A program made the translations under genes and the position numbers. Under the pieces are notes generated by a model. That model saw nothing but the letters and a program-made list of their open reading frames with translations. It searched no databases and was not told the origin of the DNA. Shown here in pieces: positions 28,586 through 38,283 of a stretch of DNA of 53,217 nucleotides. Within the stretch, counting starts at the first letter, position 1. Every line of letters starts with the position of its first letter. Origin of the DNA: Enterobacter sp. R1(2018) (GTDB taxonomy: Bacteria; Pseudomonadota; Gammaproteobacteria; Enterobacterales; Enterobacteriaceae); contig NZ_RCAA01000030.1 in the NCBI RefSeq assembly GCF_003628475.1, forward strand, positions 28,108-81,324. Direction: 5' to 3'.

Positions 28586-29848
28586 TTAACGCCAGACGCC
28601 TTTGGTATCGACGACCCAGCGCTGCTGGATTTTCTCACCTGCGATGGCTTTAAATTCTTTATGGTCGACCAGCATGACCAGCACATCGGCCTGCTGCAGG
28701 GCCGCATCAAGGTCCACCAGCCGGCACTGCTCTTCGAGCTTCTTCGGAAGCTGATGAATATTGGGTTCGACCACCAGCGTTTCACCGCTGTGCCAGCTTG
28801 CAATCATTTCGGCAATTTCCATCGCCGGACTTTCGCGAAGATCGTCGATATTCGGTTTAAACGCCAGGCCAAAACAGGCAATTTTCAGTTCGCTGGCGCG
28901 CTTGCCGCTTTCGGCCAGGCAATCCGCAACGGCCGTTTTCACCTGATTGATGACCCAGTGCGGTTTGCCGTCGTTAACTTCGCGAGCGGTACGAATCAAC
29001 CGCGCCTGCTGTGGGTTCTGAGCAACGATAAACCAGGGATCGACCGCAATACAGTGCCCGCCGACGCCCGGCCCCGGCTGGAGAATGTTTACGCGCGGAT
29101 GGCGATTCGCCAGGCATATAAGTTCCCATACGTTGATGTTCTGATCGGCGCAGATCAGCGAAAGCTCGTTCGCAAAGGCGATATTAACGTCGCGGAAGCT
29201 ATTTTCAGTCAGCTTGCACATTTCCGCCGTGCGGGAGTTGGTGATAACACACTCACCTTCGAGGAAGATCTTGTACAGCTCGCTGGCGCGGGCCGAGCAA
29301 ACTGGCGTCATACCGCCAATCACCCGGTCGTTTTTAATCAGCTCAACCATAACTTGGCCCGGCAGCACGCGTTCCGGGCAGTAGGCGATATTAATATCAG
29401 CCGCTTCGCCCGCCTGTTGTGGGAAGGTGAGATCCGGACGCAACGCCGCCAGCCATGCGGCCATTTGTTCGGTTGAACCCACCGGCGAGGTGGATTCCAG
29501 AATCACTAAAGCACCCTTTTTCAACACCGGCGCGATAGAAACCGCGGCGGCTTTCACAAAAGCCATATCCGGCTCATGATCGCCCTGGAAAGGCGTGGGT
29601 ACAGCAATCAGGTAGGCATCAGCTTCGACAGGCTGCGTGCTGGCACGCAAAAATCCCGCTTCGACTGCCGTTTTAACGACCTTATCCAACTCCGGCTCAA
29701 CGATATGAATGGCGCCGCGGTTAATGGTCTCTACCGCATGCTGGTTAATATCGATGCCTACTACATTTTTCTGACGGGAAGCAAATGCCGCCGCGGTGGG
29801 TAAACCAATGTAGCCAAGACCAATAACGGAGATGGTTGAAAAACTCAT
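28586..29848 (-). CDS. wecC: UDP-ManNAc dehydrogenase WecC
   Basis: WecC oxidises UDP-ManNAc to UDP-ManNAcA with two NAD+. The 420-residue UDP-glucose/GDP-mannose dehydrogenase-family protein has the dinucleotide motif [10 protein letters not shown] (9-18), a central domain, and the cysteine motif [13 protein letters not shown] (about 320-333) typical of the substrate-binding domain. Its ATG overlaps the wecB stop by four bases. Confidence 0.96.
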   Translation of the reverse strand: MSFSTISVIGLGYIGLPTAAAFASRQKNVVGIDINQHAVETINRGAIHIVEPELDKVVKTAVEAGFLRASTQPVEADAYLIAVPTPFQGDHEPDMAFVKAAAVSIAPVLKKGALVILESTSPVGSTEQMAAWLAALRPDLTFPQQAGEAADINIAYCPERVLPGQVMVELIKNDRVIGGMTPVCSARASELYKIFLEGECVITNSRTAEMCKLTENSFRDVNIAFANELSLICADQNINVWELICLANRHPRVNILQPGPGVGGHCIAVDPWFIVAQNPQQARLIRTAREVNDGKPHWVINQVKTAVADCLAESGKRASELKIACFGLAFKPNIDDLRESPAMEIAEMIASWHSGETLVVEPNIHQLPKKLEEQCRLVDLDAALQQADVLVMLVDHKEFKAIAGEKIQQRWVVDTKGVWR

Positions 29849-30975
29849 AGTTTCACCTGATTGTTCTTTAATGCGGTCAAAATACGTTCACAAGCGGTGC
29901 CGTCCCCGTAAGGATTATGTGCACGGCTCATAATTTGATATTCATTTTCATCACGCAGCAAACGCGTAACTTCACGAACAATGGTTTGCGTATCGGTACC
30001 AACCAGACGGACAGTCCCCGCCTTTACTGCCTCAGGACGTTCCGTGGTGTCTCGCATAACAAGCACCGGCTTACCAAGCGACGGCGCTTCTTCCTGTATC
30101 CCACCAGAGTCAGTCAGAATAAGGTAAGCGTGATTCATCAGGTAAACAAAGGGCAGATATTCCTGGGGCTCGGCAAGCACCACGTTCTCGACGTCGCCCA
30201 GAATACGTTTCACCGGCTCGCTAACGTTCGGATTGAGATGTACCGGATAAACGATTTGCACATCGCTGTTCTCTCTGGCGATTTCGGCCAGCGCATGACA
30301 AATACGCTCAAATCCATTGCCGAAACTTTCTCGACGATGGCCGGTTACCAGAATGAGTTTTTTAGCACTGTCTAAAAACGGGTGGTATCGGGCAAGGCTG
30401 TCACGCAGCTCGTCGTCAGCTAATACGCGGTCCCGCACGGAAATCAGCGCATCAATAACGGTATTTCCCGTCACGAAGATTTTATTATCGCTGATATTTT
30501 CGCGTAGCAGATTCTGCCGTGAGTTCTCGGTCGGGGCAAAATGGTACATCGCAAGATGTCCGGTCAGCGTGCGGTTAGCCTCTTCCGGCCATGGCGTATA
30601 GAGATCGCCCGTACGCAGACCCGCCTCAACATGCCCTACGGGAATGCGCTGATAAAATGCGGCAAGGCTTGTAGCAACTGTCGTCGTGGTATCGCCGTGA
30701 ACCAGTACCACATCAGGTTTAAACGTCTCAAGAATTGGCTTCAGGCCTTCAAGGATCCGACAGGTTATTTCCGTAAGTCCCTGTCCCGGGCTCATAATGT
30801 TGAGATCGTAATCCGGTTTGATTGAAAATAAATTCAATACCTGATCGAGCATCTCGCGATGCTGAGCCGTTACGCACACCTTCGCGTCAAAAAACGCGTC
30901 TTTTGCCAACGCATGAACCAGCGGCGCCATTTTTATAGCTTCCGGTCGCGTGCCAAAAACTGTTAACACTTTCAC
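29845..30975 (-). CDS. wecB: UDP-GlcNAc 2-epimerase WecB
   Basis: WecB converts UDP-GlcNAc to UDP-ManNAc, the first step to the ECA uronic acid. The 376-residue non-hydrolysing epimerase shows [14 protein letters not shown] at the N-terminus, [10 protein letters not shown] (about 115-124, catalytic Glu117) and [12 protein letters not shown] (about 211-222, His213). Length equals E. coli. A terminator-like hairpin lies in the 61-base gap upstream, so it may be expressed at a different level from wecA and wzzE. Confidence 0.97.
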   Translation of the reverse strand: MKVLTVFGTRPEAIKMAPLVHALAKDAFFDAKVCVTAQHREMLDQVLNLFSIKPDYDLNIMSPGQGLTEITCRILEGLKPILETFKPDVVLVHGDTTTTVATSLAAFYQRIPVGHVEAGLRTGDLYTPWPEEANRTLTGHLAMYHFAPTENSRQNLLRENISDNKIFVTGNTVIDALISVRDRVLADDELRDSLARYHPFLDSAKKLILVTGHRRESFGNGFERICHALAEIARENSDVQIVYPVHLNPNVSEPVKRILGDVENVVLAEPQEYLPFVYLMNHAYLILTDSGGIQEEAPSLGKPVLVMRDTTERPEAVKAGTVRLVGTDTQTIVREVTRLLRDENEYQIMSRAHNPYGDGTACERILTALKNNQVKL

Positions 30976-30992
30976 AGCGATTCTCTTTTATT

Positions 30993-31025
30993 AAAAAAGG
31001 CGAAGATCGTCCAGCGACCTTCGCC
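30993..31025 (-). terminator. Terminator-like hairpin between wzzE and wecB
   Basis: On the minus strand GGCGAAG (31025-31019) pairs with CTTCGCC (31005-30999), with an inner TCG/CGA extension and a CTGGA loop, followed at once by six T. It has the full form of an intrinsic terminator, yet it is inside the wec operon, so it would act as a partial terminator or attenuator. Confidence 0.7.
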
Positions 31026-31036
31026 GGGCAAGGGCG

Positions 31037-32086
31037 TTATAACGCTTCAGGACGGCGGGCTAACGCCACGCCAGCGCCTATCAGGGCCCCAACCGCACCC
31101 CACATGATTAACAAGAACGCACGTCGCGGGCTGTCGCGTTTAACGGGTTCTTCCGGGGTGCGTAAATAACGATAGGTCTGGAAGCGTGGATCGAGCGTTG
31201 GGCCGACGTTTAACGTTGAAAGCATGGCGCGATTTTGGTCATAGTCGATGTCAAAGTCCGGCCCTACCGCCTGCAGGCTTTCAAGTCTCGCCTGAAGCAT
31301 TGGTCGTCCCAGCATGAACATTTCAGAATCAGGCACTTCATCCGCAGGCACTTCCGTTTCGCTGTGGGAGATATTTTGTTGTTCGGCGATTTTCAACGCC
31401 TGCTCAATGCTTTTCAATTTTCGATCGTAAATAGCTTTGGCAACGGCTTCCTGCCGCTTAACCTGCGCTTTCATCTGGACAGTGCGAGCCGCCCAAGCGC
31501 CTGCCAGCTCCTCATTCAGATGGCTTGCCGCTCGCTGGCTGGCAAACGCAATATACTGGCGCAACAGGTTATTCGCATCCGCTGCCGTCTCGGCTATCAG
31601 CTTGACGCTGTCGTTAAGGTTGCGGGTGATATCGCCTGGGGTGAACTGGATATTTTCCACCATTTCGTCAAGCAGCGCGGCGTCGGCTTTACTGTTTTTC
31701 ACCTGACGCTGTTTGTAGTAGTCGGTCTGCAGCCAGAAATCGCGTCGGGTGTCGTAGGCCGAGAGCTGCATGATGAACTCTTTATAGGCCTCGTCCATGA
31801 CGGAAGGCTGATCGACGGGAACCATATTGGCTTTGATATCAAGATTACGAAGGAATTGCTGCTGAGAATAGTAGCCTCCCAGCATATTGACCGTCGGGCG
31901 GTCGGTGATTGCGTTGGCGCTCCATTCCTGGCGGGCAAAGAAAGTGTAAACCAATGCGATAACGGCGAAAGCTGCCGCCATGCCCACAATCCAGTACTTC
32001 CCTCTCCACAGTGTCCGGAACAAACCACGAATGTCCAACTCGTTGTCCACCATTCCCGGGTTACTTCCTGGCACGTTTTGTCTCAT
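31037..32086 (-). CDS. wzzE: ECA chain-length regulator WzzE
   Basis: WzzE sets the modal length of ECA chains. It is a polysaccharide co-polymerase class 1 protein of 349 residues: a short cytoplasmic tail, TM1 (about 34-52), a large periplasmic helical domain, and TM2 (about 325-345) with the preceding PEEPVKRDSPRR motif. The start is placed at ATG 32086; a GTG immediately before is also possible. The N-terminal 15 residues differ from E. coli. It lies 23 bases after wecA. Confidence 0.94.
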   Translation of the reverse strand: MRQNVPGSNPGMVDNELDIRGLFRTLWRGKYWIVGMAAAFAVIALVYTFFARQEWSANAITDRPTVNMLGGYYSQQQFLRNLDIKANMVPVDQPSVMDEAYKEFIMQLSAYDTRRDFWLQTDYYKQRQVKNSKADAALLDEMVENIQFTPGDITRNLNDSVKLIAETAADANNLLRQYIAFASQRAASHLNEELAGAWAARTVQMKAQVKRQEAVAKAIYDRKLKSIEQALKIAEQQNISHSETEVPADEVPDSEMFMLGRPMLQARLESLQAVGPDFDIDYDQNRAMLSTLNVGPTLDPRFQTYRYLRTPEEPVKRDSPRRAFLLIMWGAVGALIGAGVALARRPEAL

Positions 32087-32109
32087 CACTTCCCCAATTC
32101 AATTCAGGA

Positions 32110-33198
32110 TTAAGAAATGCTGCTGTTTCTACGCTGGCGACGTTTAAAACGTCTTATGAAACGAGCCACTTTCCAGGCACGCTTAATACAATAATCATAG
32201 AGTACAAATGCTAGCAAGAATAATGCCAACATAACCCATTCAGGTATGGAATGAATGTATTCTGCGGCAACGCCGATGGCTGCCAAAATCGCAGCGGCCA
32301 GGGTAATCAATACGAATGCCTGTCGGGAAGTGAAACCGGCCCGCATGATTAAATGATGGATATGCTGGCGGTCCGGAGAGAAGGGACTCATCCCCTTACG
32401 TAGGCGACGATACATGATGGCAATCATGTCCATCAGCGGAATAGCGATAATCCACAATGCCGTGACGGGACTGATAGGATGGGTTTTACCCTGCGTGGTT
32501 TCGAGCAAAATCCAGATGATAGTAAAACCGATCAACGTGCTTCCGGCATCGCCCATAAAGACCTTATAGCGTCGCCCTAACACGCCGAGATTCAGCAGAA
32601 TATAAGGAAGAATGGCCGCAATCATCGCAAAGCACCACATTGCTAAGCTTAGTTGGCCGTCAAAATAAAGAATCAGCCCCATCGCGGCGAAGGAAACACA
32701 TGAGAGCCCGCCGAGCAGCCCATCAATACCATCAACCATGTTGAAAGCGTTTATCGCCGCCCAGACGGCAAACAGCGTAAGGAAATAACCAAACGGACCA
32801 AGCACCATTTCCCAGGAGCCGAAAATATACCCCAGGCTGCTTAAGTAGAGTTTCCCAACGACCATCATCACAATGCCGATAAGCGCCTGAACGGAAGCTC
32901 TTATTTTCACACTGATATCGTAACGATCATCCAGTGCGCCAACAAAAACCAGTACGCCCGCGCAAATCAGGTAAAGCCACGCATGGGGGATGTAGTAATT
33001 AGCTATCAGAAATGTAAAGCAAATTCCCGCATAGACAGAGATGCCGCCTACCAGAGGAATCAATCCCTGATGACGTTTACGAAAGTTTGGTTTATCAACC
33101 AGGCCGACTTTTTTAGCTACCTTGCGCGCAAAAAATAGAAAGATGGTAGTAAATAAAAAAATACAGACCAGATCGGTACCAGCGGTGATTAAATTCAC
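32110..33198 (-). CDS. wecA: UDP-GlcNAc:undecaprenyl-phosphate GlcNAc-1-phosphate transferase
   Basis: WecA (Rfe) starts ECA and many O-antigens by making GlcNAc-PP-undecaprenol. It is a polytopic PNPT-family enzyme; visible motifs are GALDDRYD (Mg-binding DD), NAFNMVDGIDGL, and the cytoplasmic HIHH motif in DRQHIHHLIMRAGF. The start is GTG 33198 (NLITAGTDL), preceded by GAGAG; a TTG frame six codons upstream is rejected. The 362-residue length is a few shorter than in E. coli at the basic C-terminal tail. It is the first gene of the operon. Confidence 0.96.
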   Translation of the reverse strand: MNLITAGTDLVCIFLFTTIFLFFARKVAKKVGLVDKPNFRKRHQGLIPLVGGISVYAGICFTFLIANYYIPHAWLYLICAGVLVFVGALDDRYDISVKIRASVQALIGIVMMVVGKLYLSSLGYIFGSWEMVLGPFGYFLTLFAVWAAINAFNMVDGIDGLLGGLSCVSFAAMGLILYFDGQLSLAMWCFAMIAAILPYILLNLGVLGRRYKVFMGDAGSTLIGFTIIWILLETTQGKTHPISPVTALWIIAIPLMDMIAIMYRRLRKGMSPFSPDRQHIHHLIMRAGFTSRQAFVLITLAAAILAAIGVAAEYIHSIPEWVMLALFLLAFVLYDYCIKRAWKVARFIRRFKRRQRRNSSIS

Positions 33199-33403
33199 AG
33201 TGCAAGCTCTCTGCAAAATAAATGGCCAGGATGCTTATTACCCTGCCTGGTGGTTGTATGTAATTCGTCCATGAACAATCTGATGGTTATTTAATCGAAC
33301 GTATCACAACACGAATTTTTGGATATTAAGACTACGCGGCATCCTTTGCCATCTTTAATGTGTGGCTGTGATAGCCGTTTCTATATCGTATATACCACTA
33401 AAG
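33199..33403. other. wecA leader region
   Basis: About 200 bases between the rho terminator and wecA. It must contain the wec promoter and an AT-rich leader, but I could not pick -35 and -10 boxes with confidence, and no ops/JUMPstart sequence was seen. Confidence 0.4.
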
Positions 33404-33430
33404 AAAAACGCCACGTCTAAGCGTGGCGTT
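33404..33430 (-). terminator. rho terminator
   Basis: AACGCCACG (33407-33415) pairs with CGTGGCGTT (33422-33430); the minus strand continues TTTC. It lies about 20 bases after the rho stop. Confidence 0.85.
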
Positions 33431-33448
33431 CCCCGAGTTTTTTATTGC

Positions 33449-34708
33449 TTACGAGCGCTTCATCATATCGAAGAACTCATCGTTGGTTTTGGTCATCGCC
33501 AACTTGTTAATGAGGAACTCCATCGCGTCGATTTCGCCCATCGGGTGAATAATCTTGCGCAGGATCCACATTTTCTGCAGCTCTTCCTGGGTGGTAAGGA
33601 GTTCTTCCTTACGCGTACCAGAACGGTTGTAGTCGATGGCAGGGAACACGCGCTTCTCGGCGATTTTACGCGCCAGATGCAGTTCCATGTTGCCGGTACC
33701 TTTAAATTCTTCGTAGATAACTTCATCCATCTTAGAACCGGTATCGACCAGCGCGGTTGCGATAATGGTCAGGCTACCGCCCTCTTCCACGTTACGCGCG
33801 GCACCAAAGAAGCGTTTTGGACGATGCAGGGCGTTAGCGTCCACACCACCGGTCAACACTTTACCGGAAGCCGGTACAACGGTGTTGTAGGCACGGGCCA
33901 GACGGGTAATGGAGTCGAGCAGGATAATAACGTCTTTTTTATGCTCAACCAGGCGTTTCGCCTTCTCGATAACCATCTCAGCAACCTGAACGTGGCGGGA
34001 TGCCGGCTCATCAAAGGTAGAAGCAACCACTTCACCTTTAACCAGACGCTGCATCTCGGTCACTTCTTCTGGACGCTCATCGATGAGCAGGACCATCAGC
34101 ACACAATCCGGGTGGTTGTAAGCAATGCTCTGCGCAATGTTCTGCAGCAGCATGGTTTTACCGGCTTTTGGCGGTGCCACAATCAGGCCACGCTGGCCGC
34201 GACCGATTGGCGAAGCCAGATCAAGTACGCGTGCGGTTAAGTCTTCGGTAGAACCGTTGCCACGTTCCATGCGCAAACGAGAGTTGGCATGCAGCGGGGT
34301 CAGGTTTTCAAACAGGATTTTGCTACGCGCGTTTTCCGGTTTGTCATAGTTAACTTCGTTTACTTTCAGCAGGGCAAAGTAACGCTCGCCTTCTTTCGGC
34401 GGACGAATCTTACCGGAGATGGTATCCCCTGTGCGGAGGTTGAAACGGCGGATTTGGCTGGGAGAAACGTAGATGTCATCGGGACCGGCGAGGTAGGAGC
34501 TGTCTGCGGAGCGGAGGAAACCAAATCCATCCTGCAGTATCTCCAGCACACCGTCGCCAAAGATATCTTCGCCACTCTTAGCATGTTGCTTCAGGATGGA
34601 GAAAATAATGTCCTGCTTGCGCATGCGGGCCTGGTTTTCCAGTCCCATATTTTCGCCGAGAGTAATCAGCTCAGAAACCGGCGTATTCTTTAATTCGGTA
34701 AGATTCAT
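33449..34708 (-). CDS. rho: Transcription termination factor Rho
   Basis: Rho is the hexameric RNA helicase that ends transcription of untranslated RNA. The 419-residue product matches E. coli almost perfectly: the N-terminal helical and OB-fold primary RNA site (about 1-130), Walker A APPKAGKT (178-185), Walker B near [10 protein letters not shown], and the Q-loop/R-loop region. The ATG at 34708 overlaps by four bases the stop of an upstream 64-codon frame. Rho controls its own gene by attenuation in the leader. Confidence 0.98.
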   Translation of the reverse strand: MNLTELKNTPVSELITLGENMGLENQARMRKQDIIFSILKQHAKSGEDIFGDGVLEILQDGFGFLRSADSSYLAGPDDIYVSPSQIRRFNLRTGDTISGKIRPPKEGERYFALLKVNEVNYDKPENARSKILFENLTPLHANSRLRMERGNGSTEDLTARVLDLASPIGRGQRGLIVAPPKAGKTMLLQNIAQSIAYNHPDCVLMVLLIDERPEEVTEMQRLVKGEVVASTFDEPASRHVQVAEMVIEKAKRLVEHKKDVIILLDSITRLARAYNTVVPASGKVLTGGVDANALHRPKRFFGAARNVEEGGSLTIIATALVDTGSKMDEVIYEEFKGTGNMELHLARKIAEKRVFPAIDYNRSGTRKEELLTTQEELQKMWILRKIIHPMGEIDAMEFLINKLAMTKTNDEFFDMMKRS

Positions 34709-34899
34709 AATGGTGGGTTCTTAAACTCGGGGTAAATCTCGAACATGTTTCGTGAATGGTATGGCAGGGTCATCCATGCCTGTTTAATGGCCAGCACCAC
34801 ATGTCTTATCGCTGCCTGGTCATAGGAAAAACGCAGAACTGAAACGACACGACGGAATGGGTGATACGCCCGAAATCGATTATGCAACCATGTGCTCAC
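34705..34899 (-). CDS. Possible rho leader ORF replacing rhoL
   Basis: A frame starting GTG at 34899 (CACA-GTG-AGC) runs 64 codons and ends TGA overlapping the rho ATG as ATGA. Its GTG appears to correspond to the rhoL start of E. coli (33 residues), but an insertion-type length change puts the rest in another frame. RhoL-like residues (SISGV...[11 protein letters not shown]) survive in a second frame at 34879-34820, which is closed upstream by TAA. No clear Shine-Dalgarno is seen before the GTG. Whether the 64-codon frame is translated is unknown. Confidence 0.4.
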   Translation of the reverse strand: MSTWLHNRFRAYHPFRRVVSVLRFSYDQAAIRHVVLAIKQAWMTLPYHSRNMFEIYPEFKNPPL

Positions 34900-34990
34900 T
34901 GTGAAATTAGCGTCTTAGCGATAGCGAATGAGAAGCATTGGGTATTACAAAGATTCAAACTTTAAGGCAAGTTCAAGGTGCAGTAAAAGT

Positions 34991-35019
34991 AACTTAGCAT
35001 GACTGACGCCGGGCGTCCA
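34991..35019 (-). promoter_or_regulatory. rho promoter
   Basis: TGGACG (35019-35014), a 17-base gap and TAAGTT (34996-34991) with an extended TGC before the -10. It gives a leader of about 275 bases before rho. Confidence 0.65.
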
Positions 35020-35067
35020 GCGGCTCACAAAAAATTGCGAACCGAGCACGCGCCGGCTGAGATTCCA

Positions 35068-35397
35068 TTACGCCAGATTAGCGTCCAGGAACTCTTTTAA
35101 CTGGCCTTTGGACAGCGCACCTACTTTGGTGGCGGCCACTTCACCGTTCTTAAACAGCAGCAGAGTTGGGATGCCGCGAATGCCGTATTTCGGCGCGGTA
35201 CCCGGATTCTGGTCGATGTTCAGTTTAGCAACGGTTAGTTTGCCCTGATATTCATCAGCGATTTCATCAAGAATCGGGGCGATCATTTTGCACGGACCAC
35301 ACCACTCTGCCCAGAAATCAACCAGGATCAACCCGTCAGCTTTAAGTACATCCGTGTCGAAACTGTCGTCAGTCAGGTGAATAATTTTATCGCTCAT
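35068..35397 (-). CDS. trxA: Thioredoxin 1
   Basis: TrxA is the cytosolic disulfide reductase that serves ribonucleotide reductase, PAPS reductase and others, and is a processivity factor for T7 DNA polymerase. The 109-residue product has the active site WCGPCK (C33, C36), the buried Asp27 in VDFWAEW, and cis-Pro in [11 protein letters not shown] 35397 follows GGAG. It is nearly identical to E. coli TrxA and divergent from rhlB. Confidence 0.98.
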   Translation of the reverse strand: MSDKIIHLTDDSFDTDVLKADGLILVDFWAEWCGPCKMIAPILDEIADEYQGKLTVAKLNIDQNPGTAPKYGIRGIPTLLLFKNGEVAATKVGALSKGQLKEFLDANLA

Positions 35398-35515
35398 GTT
35401 CTACTCCACAGGATTATGTCTACCTTGTTGGTGTAGCATTAACCAACTTAAGGTTGACTTTATTTCACCGGATACGCTTTCGTAAAGCAATAGTTAGCTG
35501 ATATTCTACCACACT

Positions 35516-36787
35516 ATGAGCAAAACACATTTGACCGAACAGAAGTTTTCCGACTTCGCCCTGCACCCTAAGGTGATTGAAGCCCTTGAAACAAAAGGGT
35601 TCCATAACTGCACCCCTATTCAGGCACTCGCACTTCCGCTGACGCTGGCGAATCGTGATGTTGCAGGTCAGGCGCAAACCGGTACTGGCAAAACGATGGC
35701 GTTCTTAACGTCAACGTTCCATTATTTACTCTCTCACCCTGTTCCGGAGAACCGTCAGGTGAACCAGCCGCGCGCCTTAATTATGGCGCCGACTCGTGAA
35801 CTGGCGGTCCAGATTCACTCCGATGCAGAGCCGCTGGCGCAGGCTACGGGCCTGAAACTCGGCCTGGCTTACGGCGGCGACGGCTACGACAAACAGCTTA
35901 AAGTGCTGGAAAGCGGCGTCGACATTCTGATTGGCACAACCGGTCGCTTAATCGACTACGCCAAGCAAAATCATATTAATTTAGGCGCTATTCAGGTCGT
36001 GGTACTCGACGAAGCCGATCGCATGTACGATCTGGGCTTTATCAAAGACATTCGTTGGCTGTTCCGTCGTATGCCGCCGGTAACCCAGCGCCTGAACATG
36101 CTGTTCTCCGCTACCCTTTCTTACCGCGTCCGTGAACTGGCTTTCGAGCAGATGAACAACGCTGAATATGTCGAAGTGGAACCAGAACAAAAAACTGGCC
36201 ACCGCATTAAAGAAGAGCTGTTCTATCCGTCAAACGATGAAAAAATGCGCTTGCTGCAGACGCTCATTGAAGAAGAATGGCCGGATCGCGCGATTATTTT
36301 TGCCAATACCAAGCACCGCTGTGAGGATATCTGGGGCCACCTGGCCGCTGATGGACACCGCGTTGGCCTGTTAACCGGCGATGTCGCGCAGAAAAAACGT
36401 CTGCGTATTCTCGATGAATTTACCCGCGGCGATCTCGACATCCTGGTAGCGACAGACGTTGCCGCCCGCGGCCTGCATATTCCGGCCGTGACGCACGTAT
36501 TTAACTACGATCTGCCGGATGACTGCGAAGACTACGTTCACCGTATTGGTCGTACCGGCCGTGCCGGGGCAAGCGGGCATTCTATCAGCCTCGCATGTGA
36601 AGACTACGCGTTAAACCTGTCGGCAATCGAAACCTACATCGGCCACTCGATTCCGGTCAGCAAATATAAACCCGAAGCGCTGTTAAGCGAGCTTCCGCCA
36701 CCAAAACGACTCACCCGTCCGCGTACCGGTAACGGTCCTCGCCGTGGCGGCAGCGCACCCCGTGGTAATCGTCGTCGCACAGGTTAA
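35516..36787 (+). CDS. rhlB: DEAD-box RNA helicase RhlB
   Basis: RhlB is the helicase of the RNA degradosome, bound and activated by RNase E. The 423-residue product has the F and Q motif (FSDFALHP...CTPIQ), Walker A AQTGTGKT (53-60), PTRELA, DEAD (165-168), SAT (in LFSATLS), and [10 protein letters not shown], then a basic Gly/Arg-rich tail (about 395-423). There is no evident Shine-Dalgarno ahead of ATG 35516. gppA follows six bases later on the same strand. Confidence 0.97.
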   Translation: MSKTHLTEQKFSDFALHPKVIEALETKGFHNCTPIQALALPLTLANRDVAGQAQTGTGKTMAFLTSTFHYLLSHPVPENRQVNQPRALIMAPTRELAVQIHSDAEPLAQATGLKLGLAYGGDGYDKQLKVLESGVDILIGTTGRLIDYAKQNHINLGAIQVVVLDEADRMYDLGFIKDIRWLFRRMPPVTQRLNMLFSATLSYRVRELAFEQMNNAEYVEVEPEQKTGHRIKEELFYPSNDEKMRLLQTLIEEEWPDRAIIFANTKHRCEDIWGHLAADGHRVGLLTGDVAQKKRLRILDEFTRGDLDILVATDVAARGLHIPAVTHVFNYDLPDDCEDYVHRIGRTGRAGASGHSISLACEDYALNLSAIETYIGHSIPVSKYKPEALLSELPPPKRLTRPRTGNGPRRGGSAPRGNRRRTG

Positions 36788-36793
36788 TTATCT

Positions 36794-38278
36794 ATGCTCA
36801 GCTCCACCTCACTGTATGCAGCTATTGATTTAGGTTCTAACAGTTTTCATATGTTAGTGGTACGTGAGGTGGCTGGGACGATACAAACCCTGGCCCGTAT
36901 CAAGCGAAAAGTCCGTCTCGCGGCCGGTTTAAACAGCGAAAATGCTCTCTCCCCGGAAGCGATGGAGCGTGGGTGGCAATGCCTGCGCTTATTCGCGGAA
37001 CGCTTACAGGATATCCCCCAGGCGCAAATTCGCGTTGTCGCTACGGCAACGCTGCGTCTTGCTACCAACGCACAGGAATTCATCAAGCAGGCCGAGAAAA
37101 TTTTGGGATGTCCGGTGCAGGTCATTCGCGGCGAAGAAGAAGCCCGGCTTATATATCAAGGTGTTGCGCATACCACCGGCGGCGCCGATCAGCGTCTGGT
37201 GGTAGATATCGGCGGCGCCAGCACAGAATTAGTCACCGGCACAGGCGCGCAAACGACCGCGCTGTTCAGCCTTTCTATGGGTTGCGTCACCTGGCTTGAA
37301 CGTTTCTTCAGCGATCGCAACCTGGCAAAAGAGAATTTCGCCGCGGCGGAAGCTGCGGCAGGCGAAGTGTTAAAACCGGTTATTGATGAATTAAAACATC
37401 ATGGCTGGAAGGTGTGCGTCGGCGCCTCGGGCACCGTACAGGCCCTGCAGGAAATCATGATGGCGCAGGGCATGGATGAACGCATCACCCTCGCGAAGCT
37501 GCAACAGCTAAAACAACGCGCCATTCAGTGCGGGCGGCTTGAAGAGCTGGAAATTGAAGGCCTGACGCTCGAACGAGCATTGGTTTTCCCCAGCGGCCTG
37601 GCCATTTTAATCGCGATTTTCGAGCAGCTCGGCATTGACTGTATGACGCTGGCAGGCGGCGCCCTGCGCGAAGGCCTGGTTTACGGCATGCTGCATCTGA
37701 GCGTCAGCCAGGAGATCCGAAGCCGCACCGTTCGCAACGTGCAGCGGCGTTTTATGGTCGATATCGCCCAGGCTGAGCGTGTTCGACAGCTGGCGCAGGC
37801 CTTTGCCAGCCGTGTCGCCCAGGAATGGGAGCTGGATACGTTAAGCGAAGAGATGCTGCAAAGTGCAGCACTGCTTCATGAAATCGGGCTAAGCGTCGAT
37901 TTCAAGCAGGCTCCGCTGCATGCGGCCTATCTGGTACGCAATCTGGATTTACCGGGCTATACGCCGGCGCAGAAAAAGCTAATGGCTACCCTTCTGCTTA
38001 ACCAGACCAATGCGGTCGATCTCGCCTCGCTTCACCAGCAAAACGCCGTGCCGCCGCGCATCGCGGAGCGCCTTTGTCGCCTGCTACGTTTAGCCATTAT
38101 TTTCGCCAGCCGTCGCCGGGACGACATTCTGCCCGCGATTGAGCTGGAGGCCGAAGGAGAGGCGCTGACACTCCGGCTTCCTCCAAACTGGCTTATCTGC
38201 CATCCTCTTGGCGCTGAATTACTCGCTCAGGAAAGCCTGTGGCAAAGCTACGTTAACTGGCCGCTGAACGTTAAGTAA
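36794..38278 (+). CDS. gppA: Guanosine pentaphosphatase / exopolyphosphatase GppA
   Basis: GppA hydrolyses pppGpp to ppGpp and long-chain polyphosphate. The 494-residue ASKHA-fold protein has [14 protein letters not shown] (phosphate 1 motif, about 9-22), the catalytic Glu region [10 protein letters not shown] (about 112-122), DIGGASTEL (phosphate 2, about 137-145) and an HD-like C-terminal domain (LLHEIG). Length equals E. coli. It probably forms an operon with rhlB and converges on rep with a five-base gap. Confidence 0.96.
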   Translation: MLSSTSLYAAIDLGSNSFHMLVVREVAGTIQTLARIKRKVRLAAGLNSENALSPEAMERGWQCLRLFAERLQDIPQAQIRVVATATLRLATNAQEFIKQAEKILGCPVQVIRGEEEARLIYQGVAHTTGGADQRLVVDIGGASTELVTGTGAQTTALFSLSMGCVTWLERFFSDRNLAKENFAAAEAAAGEVLKPVIDELKHHGWKVCVGASGTVQALQEIMMAQGMDERITLAKLQQLKQRAIQCGRLEELEIEGLTLERALVFPSGLAILIAIFEQLGIDCMTLAGGALREGLVYGMLHLSVSQEIRSRTVRNVQRRFMVDIAQAERVRQLAQAFASRVAQEWELDTLSEEMLQSAALLHEIGLSVDFKQAPLHAAYLVRNLDLPGYTPAQKKLMATLLLNQTNAVDLASLHQQNAVPPRIAERLCRLLRLAIIFASRRRDDILPAIELEAEGEALTLRLPPNWLICHPLGAELLAQESLWQSYVNWPLNVK

Positions 38279-38283
38279 GTAAG

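Noticed and set aside
28562-29476. A 304-codon plus-strand open frame opposite wecC
   Set aside because: It is antisense to an intact wecC and has no family features. It does not stand in for the missing rffG or rffH.
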